From Pseudomonadota bacterium (GTDB lineage Bacteria > Pseudomonadota > Alphaproteobacteria > Rhodobacterales > Rhodobacteraceae), in NCBI GenBank assembly GCA_027592105.1, contig JAQCLA010000129.1, positions 1 to 7,205 of the forward strand: a stretch of DNA of 7,205 nt, read 5' to 3'. Positions 6,413-7,205 of this stretch are shown here, in pieces. Made by a program: the position numbers and the translations under genes. The notes below the pieces were generated by a model that was given only the letters and a program-made list of their open reading frames with translations, was not told the DNA's origin and did no database searches. Within the stretch, counting starts at the first letter, position 1, and each line of letters begins with the position of its first letter.

Positions 6413-7205
6413 TCAATCTTCTTGTGCGTCGTCGCCGGGCGCGGGCAAAAGCCCAACGGGACGGGCCAGTGTCCAGCTGACCGCGCTGCCATAGCCGCTC
6501 AGCGTGGCGGAGAGAACGATTTGTTTTGTCGCGCGCGGGCGCATGCGCTCTTCGTCAAGATAGACCGAAGGCGCAAGGCTCAAAACCGCATCGCCCAAAT
6601 GGCGAAACACCCAAGTTTCGCGGTTGGGTAGTTGGATCGAGACCGCCGTGCCGCCCATATCGATCTTGGCCACCGCATCGGGATGCAGGTGAAACCGCAC
6701 GGCAAACCGCAGGTCATTGCCATCGGTCAATCGCGCGCGGACCCGGTCCAATGTCATGCGATCAGCGGCGGTCATTGCCGCCAGCCCATCTTCGCCGCGC
6801 AACAGGCTTCCGTCATTGGCCAGTTGCAGGGCGCGCAGATGCACCAACCCATGCGTGGCCCGCCAGCCATCATGGCTCAGCGATATCGCCTCGGCTGTTT
6901 TCATCTCGGATTGTTGCACTTCGACGATCTGGGGGCCGGTGACGAAATCTTGTTGCAAAGGATCGGCGCGGGTGGCGCCGCGCGCCAACCGCGCGCTGGC
7001 ATAGCCCATCAAGGACAGGGTGGAGTGATTGGCGGTGGCGCGTCCCGCGCGGTGCCATTGGGGCCCGAACCCATGGCCCGAACCCGCCGAGACGATGACC
7101 GGCTCGCGCCCTGACACCAATTCGAAGGCCAATGTAGCGGCGTGCGACCGATGGCTTCCCGGCCCCAAAAGCGGCGGTGCCGCATCGACGATCACCGACA
7201 CGCGC
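6413..7205 (-). CDS. Heparinase II/III-family protein, C-terminal part (truncated by window edge)
   Basis: The frame is open from the right edge to a TGA at 6415-6413, so 263 residues of a longer protein are present. The first codons in the window are internal; no convincing start is seen. The sequence matches the C-terminal beta-sandwich region of heparinase II/III-like proteins: HRSHAATLAFELVSG, then SAGSGHGFGPQWHRAGR, TANHSTLSLMG, SHDGWRATHGLVHLR, VRFHLHPDA, DMGGTAVSI, ETWVFRH and PRATKQIVLS, with a run of histidines typical of this region. Family knowledge: these are polysaccharide lyases acting on acidic or uronate-containing glycans, but the catalytic Tyr/His region would lie in the missing N-terminal alpha-toroid. 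The substrate is unknown; a role in cell-surface polysaccharide turnover is only a guess. A signal peptide cannot be judged. It lies 16 bases before purH, a neighbourhood I associate with Rhodobacteraceae. Confidence 0.88.
   Translation of the reverse strand, partial: RVSVIVDAAPPLLGPGSHRSHAATLAFELVSGREPVIVSAGSGHGFGPQWHRAGRATANHSTLSLMGYASARLARGATRADPLQQDFVTGPQIVEVQQSEMKTAEAISLSHDGWRATHGLVHLRALQLANDGSLLRGEDGLAAMTAADRMTLDRVRARLTDGNDLRFAVRFHLHPDAVAKIDMGGTAVSIQLPNRETWVFRHLGDAVLSLAPSVYLDEERMRPRATKQIVLSATLSGYGSAVSWTLARPVGLLPAPGDDAQED

Noticed and set aside
5509..6480. Long open frame of 323 codons on the plus strand opposite purH
   Set aside because: It is the shadow of a GC-rich coding strand. The opposite frame has strong PurH motifs throughout, and the plus-strand translation resembles no family I know.
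7199..7201. GTG near the right edge as the start of the heparinase-like gene
   Set aside because: The frame stays open to the window edge, and the following residues fit the middle of the heparinase family, so this is an internal valine codon.

Overview
The window reads as a chromosomal housekeeping stretch of a GC-rich alphaproteobacterium, most likely from the Rhodobacteraceae (Roseobacter-type) group. The basis is the protein sequences: a heparinase II/III-like protein in front of purH, a GPDEF-motif lipoprotein of the DUF3035/BamF-like family, and an adjacent pair of small M16 peptidases next to mutL are an arrangement I associate with that family. Genus cannot be decided by eye.

All seven genes lie on the minus strand and are tightly packed. 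In order of transcription (right to left) they are: the C-terminal part of a heparinase II/III-family protein (runs off the right edge); purH; lspA; a small DUF3035/BamF-like lipoprotein; a catalytic M16 zinc peptidase with a signal peptide; a second secreted M16 protein without the zinc motif; and the first 296 codons of mutL (runs off the left edge). Gaps are 16, 64, 45, 87, -4 (an ATGA overlap) and 48 bases, so one or a few polycistronic transcripts are likely. No stretch of more than about 90 bases lacks a gene. I see no tRNA, rRNA, CRISPR, insertion sequence, attachment site or phage gene.

The genes form three functional groups. purH makes IMP in the cytoplasm. mutL belongs to DNA mismatch repair. 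The middle block concerns the cell envelope: LspA is the lipoprotein signal peptidase, the DUF3035 protein is a predicted LspA substrate probably tied to the outer-membrane BAM machinery, and the two M16 proteins are predicted periplasmic. The M16 pair is the most interesting part: one protein carries HxxEH plus the distal Glu, and the other lacks these but carries the Arg/Tyr substrate-binding pair, so they probably form one heterodimeric peptidase. A perfect 8-bp hairpin sits between purH and lspA, and a weak promoter candidate sits before the first M16 gene. I found no evidence of a wholly new type of system.
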